Shown here: in pieces, positions 1 through 6,721 of the stretch
Position numbering within the stretch: the first letter of the stretch is position 1
Layout of the letters: the number at the start of each line of letters is the position of its first letter
Assembly: GCA_964580655.1 (NCBI GenBank)
Contig: CAZOMR010000155.1
Span: 1 to 8,064, forward strand
Direction of reading: 5' to 3'
Source: CAZOMR01 sp964580655
GTDB lineage: Bacteria > RBG-13-61-14 > CAZOMR01
DNA length: 8,064 bases
The notes under the pieces: model-generated
Databases searched by the model: none
Seen by the model: only the letters and a program-made list of their open reading frames with translations
Told to the model about the DNA's origin: nothing
Translations under genes and position numbers: made by a program

Positions 1-1
1 A

Positions 2-115
2 GTCGCGCTCGGGGCTGAGCTGGATGTGATCGCGGCTGTGGTGATAGGCGGCGGATGCTCTTATTTTACCACACTTTGGCAGGAGGACGGACCTAAATCT
101 TATGGGGGGCTATGA
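2..115 (+). pseudogene. Broken 3' piece of an RbsC-type sugar ABC transporter permease
   Basis: The frame is open from the window edge to a TGA at 113-115. The first 17 or so codons read VALGAELDVIAAVVIGG. This matches the conserved ELDAIAAVVIGG segment of ribose/xylose-type permeases (BPD_transp_2: RbsC, XylH, AraH), inner-membrane subunits that import sugars. In that family about 80-100 more residues follow, including a GG-rich turn and two or three membrane helices. Here the homology stops near position 55 and is replaced by about 20 unrelated residues (GCSYFTTLWQED...) before the stop. The gene is therefore broken just after this motif, by deletion or rearrangement. The family match rests on one short motif, so it is likely rather than certain. 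The 5' part lies outside the window. Confidence 0.5.
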
Positions 116-125
116 ATAAGGTGGG

Positions 126-293
126 ATGACAGAATTATTTATTATTGCTATCCTGACACGGAAAATCAGGCAAGCAAAGGAGAATGTTATAAAGAGTAAA
201 CTGATGGCATTAGCCTTGGCCTGTTCCGTTCTTATGGGTGTGGGATTTACTGAACTTTGGGATCAGACACCAATGCTTTCCTTTTTAACCTGA
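126..293 (+). pseudogene. Remnant frame with a signal-peptide-like segment behind a strong ribosome binding site
   Basis: An ATG at 126 opens a 55-codon frame ending at TGA 291-293. Its first half (FIIAILTRKIRQAKEN) is hydrophobic then basic, as at the end of a membrane permease. Its second half (KSKLMALALACSVLMGVGF) has the look of a Sec signal peptide. Between them lies AAAGGAG at 176-182, then six bases, then the in-frame codon ATA at 189. An ATG at that position would be the natural start of an exported protein. After the signal-like stretch only about 14 more residues follow. I read this as the end of a permease abutting the beginning of an exported protein, possibly a sugar-binding protein, both cut short. 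No full domain is present. A real 55-residue membrane peptide cannot be excluded. Confidence 0.3.
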
Positions 294-308
294 TCCGTTG
301 AGATGTAA

Positions 309-355
309 GGAGAAGGACAGGGCGTTATGTTTAAAGTAAAGCCCTGACTCCTTTT
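309..355 (+). terminator. Hairpin plus T-run just before the DUF1846 gene (terminator or attenuator)
   Basis: CAGGGC (318-323) pairs perfectly with GCCCTG (341-346) around a 17-base loop. GGAG (309-312) can pair with CTCC (348-351) across an asymmetric bulge, and TTTT follows at 352-355. The structure ends 14 bases before the gene start, so it either stops read-through from the decayed locus upstream or acts as an attenuator for the gene. A six-codon frame (ATG 327 to TGA 345-347, MFKVKP), with AAGGA at 313-317, overlaps the loop and the 3' arm. The loop is long and the T-run short, so this is a weak intrinsic terminator. Confidence 0.35.
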
Positions 356-358
356 CCC

Positions 359-364
359 AAGAGG
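359..364 (+). promoter_or_regulatory. Ribosome binding site that fixes the DUF1846 start at 370
   Basis: AAGAGG lies five bases before ATG 370. A longer reading from GTG 364 would place the start codon inside this Shine-Dalgarno sequence, so ATG 370 is the better start. Confidence 0.6.
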
Positions 365-369
365 TGTCT

Positions 370-1884
370 ATGATCGGTTTTGATAACGAGCGTTACCTTA
401 AAGCCCAGAGTGAGGCAATACTAAAAAGGGTAGAGATGTTCTCGGGCAAGCTTTATCTTGAATTCGGGGGCAAGATATGTCACGACATGCACGCGGCCAG
501 AGTCCTGCCGGGTTATGACCCGAATGTCAAGATAAAACTTCTTCAGCGCATGAAGGACGTCCTGGAGATCATTTATTGTATTCACGCGGGAGACATAGAG
601 ACAGGGCGCATTCGCGGTGATTTCGGGCTTACATACGACACGGCCACCCTCAAGACCTTCGACGATCTGGAAGATTTCGGATTCTCTATCTCCGCAGTAA
701 TCGTTAATCGTTATCACGGCGAGAAGAGTGCTGAACGGTTCATCAACTTTCTCAAGATGCGTGGAATCCGCGTTTATACACAGCCCGAGATCCAGGGTTA
801 TCCTGCGGATGTGGAGAAGATAGTCAGCCCGGAAGGGTATGGCAGGAACCCATTTATCAAGACGACCAAACCCCTGGTGATAGTCACAGGGGCTGGTCCC
901 GGTAGCGGGAAGATGTCAACCTGCCTCTCTCAGGTATATCATCATCAGTTGTGCGGTCAAAGTGCGGGGTTTGCGAAATTCGAGACCTTCCCGATCTGGA
1001 ACCTCCCCCTCAAGCACCCGGTTAATGTTGCGTACGAGGCGGCCACGGCGGACCTCCAGGACTGTAACATGGTGGACCCGTTCCACCTTGCCAAGTACGG
1101 GGACACAGCTATCAATTACAACCGGGACATAGAGAACTTTCCCATTCTGAGGGAAATTATCACCCGCATCAGTGATGAGAACTCCCCGATGTTCTCCTAT
1201 AACTCTCCCACGGACATGGGAGTGAACATGGCCAAGGAGGGGATCATAAACGACGAGAGTGTATGCGAGGCCGCCCGCCAGGAGATCATCAGGCGTCATT
1301 TCCGCTACTCATGGGAATTCAAGCAAGGGATAGAAAAAAGGGAGACGGTAACTATTCTGGAGAAACTACTCCAGCAGGTCGGAGTAAAGCTAACGGATCG
1401 CCCTACTGTGCCAGCCGCACGAGAAGCCGCGGAGCAAGCAAAGGAGCTTGGCAAGGGTAACCGGGAGGTGTACTGTGGCTCGGCTATTCAGCTTACTGAT
1501 GGAAGAGTCATAATCGGCATAAACACCCCTCTCATGCACGCGGAGTCAGCGGCTATACTGAACGCGGTGAAAAAACTGGCTGGCATCCCGGACGAGATAG
1601 ACCTTTTACCGGAATCACTCATAAAGAATATAGCTACGCTAAAAAAAGGCATTCTGGGCAGTAAGTCCGAGAGCCTGAATGTAGAAGAGGTGCTGATTGC
1701 ACTTTCGATCAGTGCGGCCGCAAGCCCAACTAGCGAGGCCTGCTTGCACAAGCTTGAACAGCTTTCCGGATGCGAGTTCCATACCACTCACGTGATTGGC
1801 AGGGGAGACGAAAACGGGCTCAGAAAGCTCAAGCTGAATGTAACTACAGATGCTCTGCCGACCTCCCGCGGGTTTTATTACTGA
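370..1884 (+). CDS. DUF1846 / UPF0371 family protein
   Basis: The 504-residue product matches the DUF1846 (UPF0371) family along its whole length and is of normal size (about 490-505 residues). Recognisable family segments are the N-terminal IGFDNERYLKAQSEAI, LYLEFGGKICHDMHAARVLPG around residues 28-48, and the glycine-rich loop VTGAGPGSGKMSTCLSQVYH near 172-191. The loop resembles a Walker A motif but has Met where Ser/Thr would bind the nucleotide phosphate. HAESAAILNAVK and the C-terminal HTTHVIGRGDENGLRKL segment are also family-like. No signal peptide or membrane helix is visible, so it should be cytoplasmic. The family has no established reaction that I know of; structures suggest a nucleotide- or cofactor-binding fold, and I assign no function. 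It stands alone on this strand, convergent with the synthetase gene, with its own ribosome binding site. It appears intact. Confidence 0.9.
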   Translation: MIGFDNERYLKAQSEAILKRVEMFSGKLYLEFGGKICHDMHAARVLPGYDPNVKIKLLQRMKDVLEIIYCIHAGDIETGRIRGDFGLTYDTATLKTFDDLEDFGFSISAVIVNRYHGEKSAERFINFLKMRGIRVYTQPEIQGYPADVEKIVSPEGYGRNPFIKTTKPLVIVTGAGPGSGKMSTCLSQVYHHQLCGQSAGFAKFETFPIWNLPLKHPVNVAYEAATADLQDCNMVDPFHLAKYGDTAINYNRDIENFPILREIITRISDENSPMFSYNSPTDMGVNMAKEGIINDESVCEAARQEIIRRHFRYSWEFKQGIEKRETVTILEKLLQQVGVKLTDRPTVPAAREAAEQAKELGKGNREVYCGSAIQLTDGRVIIGINTPLMHAESAAILNAVKKLAGIPDEIDLLPESLIKNIATLKKGILGSKSESLNVEEVLIALSISAAASPTSEACLHKLEQLSGCEFHTTHVIGRGDENGLRKLKLNVTTDALPTSRGFYY

Positions 1885-1907
1885 TCAATTCACAGCACAG
1901 AAGCCAT

Positions 1908-1929
1908 GCAAGGTTCAGGGATGCCTTGC
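1908..1929. terminator. Hairpin between convergent genes
   Basis: GCAAGG (1908-1913) and CCTTGC (1924-1929) form a perfect 6-bp inverted repeat around a 10-base loop. It lies in the 49-bp gap between the ends of the DUF1846 and synthetase genes. Its position suits a two-way terminator, but no T-run follows on either strand, so intrinsic termination would be weak. Confidence 0.3.
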
Positions 1930-1933
1930 CTGG

Positions 1934-3364
1934 TTAAGCGTGGCTGTCTTTGTATCTGCTGTATATCCAGAGTTCGGACAGGGCCTTTGCGGCAAGCTCT
2001 GGCGATGAGAGCACGGGCACGCCCGGGCCTGAGAGTTCAGCCATGTGATCCATGAATTCGGTGTTTCCGGGCGCACAGACTACAAGCGGCTTTTGCGGCG
2101 CTCTTTCTCGGATAGAGGCTATATCCCCGAACCAGAGCTTTACGGTGAAGCCCAAGGGTCCGAATTCTCTGAATATAGCAAACGGGATGATGGTTATAGC
2201 CAGGATCATGTCAATCCCGGGATCATCCATCAATGCGGTCAGGGCTTTTATAAATTGACCTGATGGGCCGACATCAAGCGGGTTCTTTACATTCATCCAC
2301 TTTGGAGCTGACTCTCGCACTGTATCCACTGTGGCGCGGGATAGTGACGGCAAAGCGAGGCCCGCGGTCACAGCGGTATCCGTAGCCAGGGCTCCGAGGC
2401 TTCCGCTTGAGGTCACTATTCCGAGGCGATTTCCACGCGGCAAAGGCTGGGTCGAGAACACGCGGGTGATCTCAAGCAGTTCTTCCAAAGTGCCAGCCCG
2501 GATAGCGCCAGTCTGGGCGAACATGCTATCGTAGAGCTCATCCTCCCCGGACAGGCTCCCTGTATGCGATGCCGTGGCGGCCCGGCCTGCGCTCGTGCGT
2601 CCGCTCTTGAGCACCAGGACTGGTTTTTTTCGCGTCACCTCTTCCAGGGTATCCCGCAAGAGCCGGCCATGATGAGCGCCTTCCAGATACATCATTATCA
2701 CACAGGTCTCCGGATCATCATGAAGATACTCAAGGACCTCGCATTCGTTCACATCCATGCGGTTGCCAAGTGTCACGGCCTTGGATATGAACATCCCGCG
2801 CTGGTAGAGGTTATCAAGGAGGATGTTGCCGAAGACGCCGCTCTGTGCGATGATAGCGATCGGCCCGGGGGTCAGCGCTTCCGGGATGATCTCCACCGTG
2901 GCCAACTGGTTCGCGTTATTTACAACACCCACGCAGTTCGGCCCGATGATGCGGAGCCCGTATTTCTCGGCCGCGCTCCTGGCCTCGATCTGCAAGGCTC
3001 GGCCTTCTTCGCCGGTCTCCGCGAAGCCTGCGCTCTCCACTATCACATGCCGGATGCCCCGCTTGCCTACCTCCAGAAGCACTCCGGGCACTACGGTGGC
3101 TGGCACAATCACGATAGCCAAGTCAACAGAGTCAGGAACCTCGCTTACACGCGTGTAAACCGGCATGCCGTGGAGCTCTCCCCCCACGGGATTGACCAGA
3201 TGCAGGCGGTCGCCCCAGCCCAGTTGTTTGAGAATGAGAGGGATTCCATACCCAAACCCCGGTGATCGCCTTGCGCCCACAATAACTATGCCGTGAGGCT
3301 CGAAAAACGGACGAAGGGCATCAGTGGAATTCTTCATCTTCTTCAAGCTTATAGCCCGGGGCAT
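1934..3364 (-). CDS. NDP-forming acyl-CoA synthetase, alpha subunit (acetate--CoA ligase ADP-forming type)
   Basis: The enzyme class interconverts acyl-CoA + ADP + Pi with acid + ATP + CoA, in the cytoplasm. The 476-residue product has a CoA-binding Rossmann domain (about 20-145, with VIVGARRSPGFGYG and IIGPNCVG), then two succinyl-CoA-ligase-like domains. IIAQSGVFG lies at 171-179, and ASHTGSLSG at 265-273 carries His267, which by family rule is the phosphorylated histidine. SSGSLGALATDTA and NPLDVG follow. Length and domain order match stand-alone alpha subunits such as archaeal AcdA. The ATP-grasp beta part found in fused enzymes is absent, and no beta gene lies in the window. The start is uncertain: ATG 3364 has no clear Shine-Dalgarno site, and ATG 3337 would also keep the whole domain. 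The gene starts 24 bp after the FG-GAP gene, which suggests co-transcription. The substrate could be acetate or another acyl acid. Confidence 0.85.
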   Translation of the reverse strand: MPRAISLKKMKNSTDALRPFFEPHGIVIVGARRSPGFGYGIPLILKQLGWGDRLHLVNPVGGELHGMPVYTRVSEVPDSVDLAIVIVPATVVPGVLLEVGKRGIRHVIVESAGFAETGEEGRALQIEARSAAEKYGLRIIGPNCVGVVNNANQLATVEIIPEALTPGPIAIIAQSGVFGNILLDNLYQRGMFISKAVTLGNRMDVNECEVLEYLHDDPETCVIMMYLEGAHHGRLLRDTLEEVTRKKPVLVLKSGRTSAGRAATASHTGSLSGEDELYDSMFAQTGAIRAGTLEELLEITRVFSTQPLPRGNRLGIVTSSGSLGALATDTAVTAGLALPSLSRATVDTVRESAPKWMNVKNPLDVGPSGQFIKALTALMDDPGIDMILAITIIPFAIFREFGPLGFTVKLWFGDIASIRERAPQKPLVVCAPGNTEFMDHMAELSGPGVPVLSSPELAAKALSELWIYSRYKDSHA

Positions 3365-3388
3365 GAAGACATTCAGCTTTTTTCCATA

Positions 3389-4927
3389 CTAGTCATCAGG
3401 AGTCCACGGGCCGCGGTTCAGTAATATATGGAGATCGCCCGTATATTCAGGCCGGTCCTGGTAGTAGATCACGATGTCGGACAGGCCGTCCTTGTTCAGG
3501 TCTACCACCCGATTGAACATGGATACCGGAATGTTTATCCGCTCGGTCATATCCAGAGGCACGCCCTCTTTGTCCCGGAGAGTGATGCCCAGAATATTCT
3601 CTTCCTCGCCCAGAGCCTGGTCCGGGTAGCCGTCGCCGTTGAAATCGCCGATCACATTGGGAATACCGCTCTCCAGCCGGAATTTGCGCACATTGAACTT
3701 GAGATTTGTGGTGATGAGCCGGTCAGGACTCTGGTTGAAATGATGCTCCGTGCTCTGGAGAAAATAGGCCCAGTCCACTGTGATCTCGCCGGTAATCAGT
3801 ATCTTACCTGTTGACCACACGCCTATCTCATAGGTGGGCATCATTAGATCAAGCAGGCCATCCCCGTTTACATCTAGGATGAATGCACCTCCTATCACCG
3901 TGTTTTCGGTATAGAATTCCATGTCCGGGAGGCCCTTCTCTATATTGGCGCTCTTACCCCAGAAAAGCAAATTCCTTGATTCCATGTGGCCCACTCTACC
4001 ACTTGTCTGGTGAGCCAGGATGTCCACTCTGCCGTCGCGGTCCAGGTCGGCGAATTCAATGTTAGGAGGGCCTTGCTGGCGGCTTTGGGATTCATCCGGA
4101 AAGAGCTTAATCCTGTATATCTTCACCGGATCAGCCGAGAAGCCGTTTTTATCCTGTGCGAAGATGAAGACTTTAGAGCGGAAACTCACTAGGAGGTCAA
4201 TGAGACCGTCTGCATTGTAGTCCTCGGAAAATATCTGGGGAACGGAATAGGCCACCCGGAAAAAGGGGTTCTCCGGGCTCTTCATCAGCTCTTTAATGTC
4301 AAAGGCAAATATCTCTATGTCTGGCTTTAGATTAACTTTTTGTATGCTGAATTTGTAATTTTTCTCCTGGCGAGCGATAAGTGTTTCATGAAAACCACAT
4401 ACCAGTATGTCGTCCCTGCCGTCGCCGGTATAATCCCGGGCAAAGTTGTAATAAGGCGCGTGCCGCTCCGAGGCAATTGCCACCACGGACTGGACAGGGA
4501 TTATCTCTCTAATGCCTCCGACCTTGCCGTTTCTCACAGAGGCGTAAGAGACGCCTCTCTCGGTTATAAAGACCAGTTCCTGTCCTTTATCCGGTTTTAC
4601 ATCCCCCACATCCACTGCGGCCACTTCAGGCGGGATGAGCCATGAGGTCTTGTCATCTTTTCTGAATTTATTAATTCGATCATGCCAGAAGATGCTGAGA
4701 AGCCGACAGGGGGGATCGGTTGACTCATCCCGATGAATCAATATAACTTCAACAAGGCCGTCATCATTCAGGTCCTCGGTGATGATATTGGTTATCTCGC
4801 CCTTGAGCTTGAAGGAAAAATTCTTGAACCGGCCTTCAGCCTGAAGTATCAAAGGGACTGAAAGGATTATAAGCAATAGAAACCCGGCTATCTTGGTTTT
4901 TTCTTTCATCATGCTTTCTCTTTCCAT
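3389..4927 (-). CDS. Secreted FG-GAP/VCBS repeat beta-propeller protein
   Basis: The product has an N-terminal signal peptide: a basic stretch KEKTK, a hydrophobic core GFLLLIILSVPLIL, and probable cleavage after LQA near residue 30. The rest is a repeated propeller with calcium-binding DxDxDGxxD loops. Counting from ATG 4927, they start at residues 52 (DLNDDGLVE), 165 (DYTGDGRDD), 236 (DYNADGLID), 294 (DLDRDGRVD), 352 (DVNGDGLLD), 428 (DFNGDGYPD) and 476 (DLNKDGLSD). A degenerate copy sits near 106-117. That fits an integrin-like propeller of seven or eight blades acting outside the cytoplasm, typically in binding; no catalytic motif is seen. ATG 4912 or 4909, after a purine-rich GGAAAGAGAAAGC, may be the true start and would still leave the signal peptide whole. 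It lies between the glycosidase region and the synthetase gene on the same strand. Confidence 0.85.
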   Translation of the reverse strand: MERESMMKEKTKIAGFLLLIILSVPLILQAEGRFKNFSFKLKGEITNIITEDLNDDGLVEVILIHRDESTDPPCRLLSIFWHDRINKFRKDDKTSWLIPPEVAAVDVGDVKPDKGQELVFITERGVSYASVRNGKVGGIREIIPVQSVVAIASERHAPYYNFARDYTGDGRDDILVCGFHETLIARQEKNYKFSIQKVNLKPDIEIFAFDIKELMKSPENPFFRVAYSVPQIFSEDYNADGLIDLLVSFRSKVFIFAQDKNGFSADPVKIYRIKLFPDESQSRQQGPPNIEFADLDRDGRVDILAHQTSGRVGHMESRNLLFWGKSANIEKGLPDMEFYTENTVIGGAFILDVNGDGLLDLMMPTYEIGVWSTGKILITGEITVDWAYFLQSTEHHFNQSPDRLITTNLKFNVRKFRLESGIPNVIGDFNGDGYPDQALGEEENILGITLRDKEGVPLDMTERINIPVSMFNRVVDLNKDGLSDIVIYYQDRPEYTGDLHILLNRGPWTPDD

Positions 4928-4964
4928 GGATATTCGAGAGGATAATGATCCCTGCTTTTCATAA

Positions 4965-5003
4965 TCCGCTTTCGCTGAGAGCCGTAGCTTCAGCGGAGGC
5001 TCT
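4965..5003 (-). promoter_or_regulatory. Mutually exclusive stems in the leader of the FG-GAP gene
   Basis: Three inverted repeats overlap here: TCCGCT 4965-4970 with AGCGGA 4992-4997, CGCTGA 4973-4978 with TCAGCG 4990-4995, and AGAGCC 4978-4983 with GGCTCT 4998-5003. They cannot all form together. The block lies about 40-75 bases before the FG-GAP start, so it could switch between folds in the leader. No T-run or known riboswitch core is visible. It might also be a relic of the gene piece next to it. Confidence 0.25.
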
Positions 5004-5039
5004 TGGTTTTCAGAAACCTATCATACCCTTCGTGATTGT

Positions 5040-5219
5040 TCAAACCGGCTCATCAAGGCAGATGCCTTTCCTTGACTGCTCGAAGTGTCCGGGAATATTT
5101 AGGCCGCATTCAGGGCAGAGAAGACACCGAACAGCGTCTTTATCAAGCGGCTCCCGGAAGAGAGTCCCGCGATTAAAATCTGCCCGACTCACTATTCGGT
5201 AAAGTAAATCCGCATCCAA
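5040..5219 (-). CDS. Small cysteine-rich protein or gene remnant overlapping the glycosidase 3' end
   Basis: An open frame of 59 codons runs from TTG 5219-5217 to TGA 5042-5040. TTG is preceded by CAGG with five bases of spacing. A GTG at 5192-5190 overlaps the glycosidase stop as TAGTG and would give 50 residues. The sequence reads like real protein: LLYRIVSRADFNRGTLFREP, then VRCLLCPECGLNIPGH, then SRKGICLDEPV. It has four cysteines, in a C-x2-C-x2-C cluster plus one more 16 residues on, which suits a zinc or iron-sulfur site. The VRCLLCP...G..RKGIC pattern recalls the N-terminal cysteine region of AmmeMemoRadiSam radical-SAM proteins, but the spacing differs and no radical-SAM core follows. 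It may be a small coupled gene or the leftover of a larger one. Both reading and function are uncertain. Confidence 0.35.
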   Translation of the reverse strand: MDADLLYRIVSRADFNRGTLFREPLDKDAVRCLLCPECGLNIPGHFEQSRKGICLDEPV

Positions 5220-6529
5220 TTCAGCCTGTATGGTTTTTTAGTTGCGCTTCGGACCTCAATCTCAAGGGTTCCATCCTGCCAGAGTTCGGGGTTTTCCAGC
5301 CAGTAGAGGTCAAGGGCCTCGGAGCTTGCCAGGTTTTTTTCGACGTTTAACGACCCTGACTTGACTATAAGTTCGTACTCGCCTTTTCCGCAAACAAACA
5401 TCTGAATTTCTTCAACCTCTTCGGGCACAGGAACTTGATACCTGGCGTAGCCACCCTGTCCTATCCTTATTGCTTTATTTGTTGGCGCAAGCCTTACAAG
5501 ACCTGCATCGGAAACCTTTGTCCCCTGTTGTGCAACCAGATAATCAATCGTCTCGCCCGCATTGATGAAGATCATCTGAGGCTCAAACCTTCTTGCCTTT
5601 CTCCATTCCACCGGCGCCAGGTATACGCCGTTGTAAAACCAGCCTGCGTGACTGACAGCCCACCTTCCATCGGCCTCGATAACCTCCGGGCAGTGCGCGA
5701 TAAGGCTCGTGATCTCATCCTTCTCATCAAAATGAAACGGGTTATCCGAGACAAAAACCCTGCTGAAACGATAGTGATAATAAGGATTGCAAATGCAGAG
5801 GTAGTGCCTGCCATTATACTGGAAATAATACGGGGATTCTGTATGCCCGGAATTGACCGCCCTCGGATAGTCAGAAAGCACCAGCGCAAACTCAGGCTCG
5901 GACCAGTGCACCAGGTCCATGCTCCGGCGGATGGCCACAGTGCTCCGGTGGTCATCTTCCGAATAGGTCTTGGTGTAATACATAACATATTCATCCCCGT
6001 GTTTATAAACCATCGGGTCCCGTGCGTCGTAGAAATCCCGGAACATCGGATTCTCTGGATGCCGCTTCCACAGGAAAAGGTCTCGGCTCGTGGCCAGGTT
6101 GGTCATTGCATCCCAGTGGCCCCCGCCGGCCGCGTAAAATATATAGTAAAGGTCATCCTTCTCTATCACATGCGGTGCCCAGACATGTGTCTCGCCGAGT
6201 TCCTTATCAATCCTCAACACCCGCTCGTGCTTTTGCCAGCCTTGCCTGAAAAGCTGATCAGAGCTTGCGTGCGCGAATTCATGCTCGGCCCAGGGAGGAG
6301 GGAATACCTCCTTCGTGTGGGTTATTCCGAAAAGGTGAAATTTATTATCCGGACCCCGGACAATGCAGTGGTCATTGATATACCAGGGCCGCAACTCGCC
6401 TTCACCAGGATCAAAGATGTGAACGCTTTCACCCATAACCGGCACGAAGAACTCCTCCGGTGCATCCCCAAAAGCAGAGGGTGAAAAAGCGAACATGAAC
6501 ACTAAATACATACATAGTTTTCTCATCAT
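5192..6529 (-). CDS. Secreted glycoside hydrolase, GH43/GH32-like five-bladed propeller, with C-terminal beta domain
   Basis: The 445-residue product begins with a signal peptide (MMRKLCMYLVFMFAFSPSAFG, probable cleavage near 21). A five-bladed propeller of the GH43/GH32/GH68 superfamily follows. Visible motifs are NDHCIV with candidate catalytic base Asp53, VWAPHVIEKDDLYYIFY at 117-132, ARDPMVY with Asp171 (the usual transition-state or pKa-setting Asp), and HTESPYYF with candidate acid Glu231. Residues from about 350 to the end form a separate small beta domain, possibly carbohydrate-binding. The enzyme should hydrolyse or transfer glycosidic bonds in the periplasm or outside the cell; the sugar cannot be told from sequence. 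The start at ATG 6529 is supported by AAGGGGA six bases upstream; a second ATG follows at 6526. It is first in the minus-strand run and ends over the small cysteine-rich frame. All catalytic positions are present, so it is likely active. Confidence 0.82.
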   Translation of the reverse strand: MMRKLCMYLVFMFAFSPSAFGDAPEEFFVPVMGESVHIFDPGEGELRPWYINDHCIVRGPDNKFHLFGITHTKEVFPPPWAEHEFAHASSDQLFRQGWQKHERVLRIDKELGETHVWAPHVIEKDDLYYIFYAAGGGHWDAMTNLATSRDLFLWKRHPENPMFRDFYDARDPMVYKHGDEYVMYYTKTYSEDDHRSTVAIRRSMDLVHWSEPEFALVLSDYPRAVNSGHTESPYYFQYNGRHYLCICNPYYHYRFSRVFVSDNPFHFDEKDEITSLIAHCPEVIEADGRWAVSHAGWFYNGVYLAPVEWRKARRFEPQMIFINAGETIDYLVAQQGTKVSDAGLVRLAPTNKAIRIGQGGYARYQVPVPEEVEEIQMFVCGKGEYELIVKSGSLNVEKNLASSEALDLYWLENPELWQDGTLEIEVRSATKKPYRLNWMRIYFTE

Positions 6530-6570
6530 TAGTTTTCCCCTTGGCCACTGGATTTACTTTGAACTCCCAG

Positions 6571-6599
6571 ATTATGTTCTATCTGCGAATAAGTTGCAA
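6571..6599 (-). promoter_or_regulatory. Putative sigma70-type promoter for the glycoside hydrolase
   Basis: On the minus strand TTGCAA (6599-6594) and CATAAT (6576-6571) are separated by exactly 17 bases. This would start transcription near 6564, about 35 bases before the gene, with the ribosome binding site between. The -35 box matches only 4 of 6 consensus bases. The rest of the divergent gap 6530-6721 is AT-rich; I see no convincing promoter for the dehydrogenase there and no operator-like repeat. Confidence 0.4.
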
Positions 6600-6721
6600 A
6601 TGGCGTTGTCTGATCAATTTGAGGTAAATAGATATTTCTAGACCGATGAGTTTTGCGATAATATAGATTGAAAGTGGTTCCCGCGGATGGCCTGCCTGAA
6701 AATTTATGAAAAGGAGTCACA

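Noticed and set aside
519..546. DUF1846 protein as a Walker-type ATPase (its glycine-rich loop is encoded further on, near 886-945)
   Set aside because: The loop AGPGSGK is followed by Met instead of Ser/Thr, and I see no matching Walker B. A nucleotide-binding role is possible but ATPase activity is not supported.
2564..3265. Plus-strand open frame (233 codons) opposite the synthetase
   Set aside because: It is antisense to clear CoA-binding and phospho-His motifs, and its translation is His/Arg-rich with no family resemblance.
5040..5219. Calling the small cysteine frame a true AmmeMemoRadiSam enzyme
   Set aside because: The cysteine spacing is C-x2-C-x2-C rather than C-x2-C-x3-C, and no radical-SAM CxxxCxxC core is present in the window.
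5435..6484. Long plus-strand open frame (349 codons) opposite the glycosidase
   Set aside because: It is exactly antisense to a gene with a signal peptide and all GH motifs. Its translation is rich in Ile, Arg and Pro with no recognisable domain.
6529..6720. Minus-strand 63-codon frame in the divergent intergenic region
   Set aside because: Its GTG start lies in the dehydrogenase ribosome binding region, it has no ribosome binding site of its own, and the protein is low in recognisable structure. It most likely spans the glycosidase promoter.
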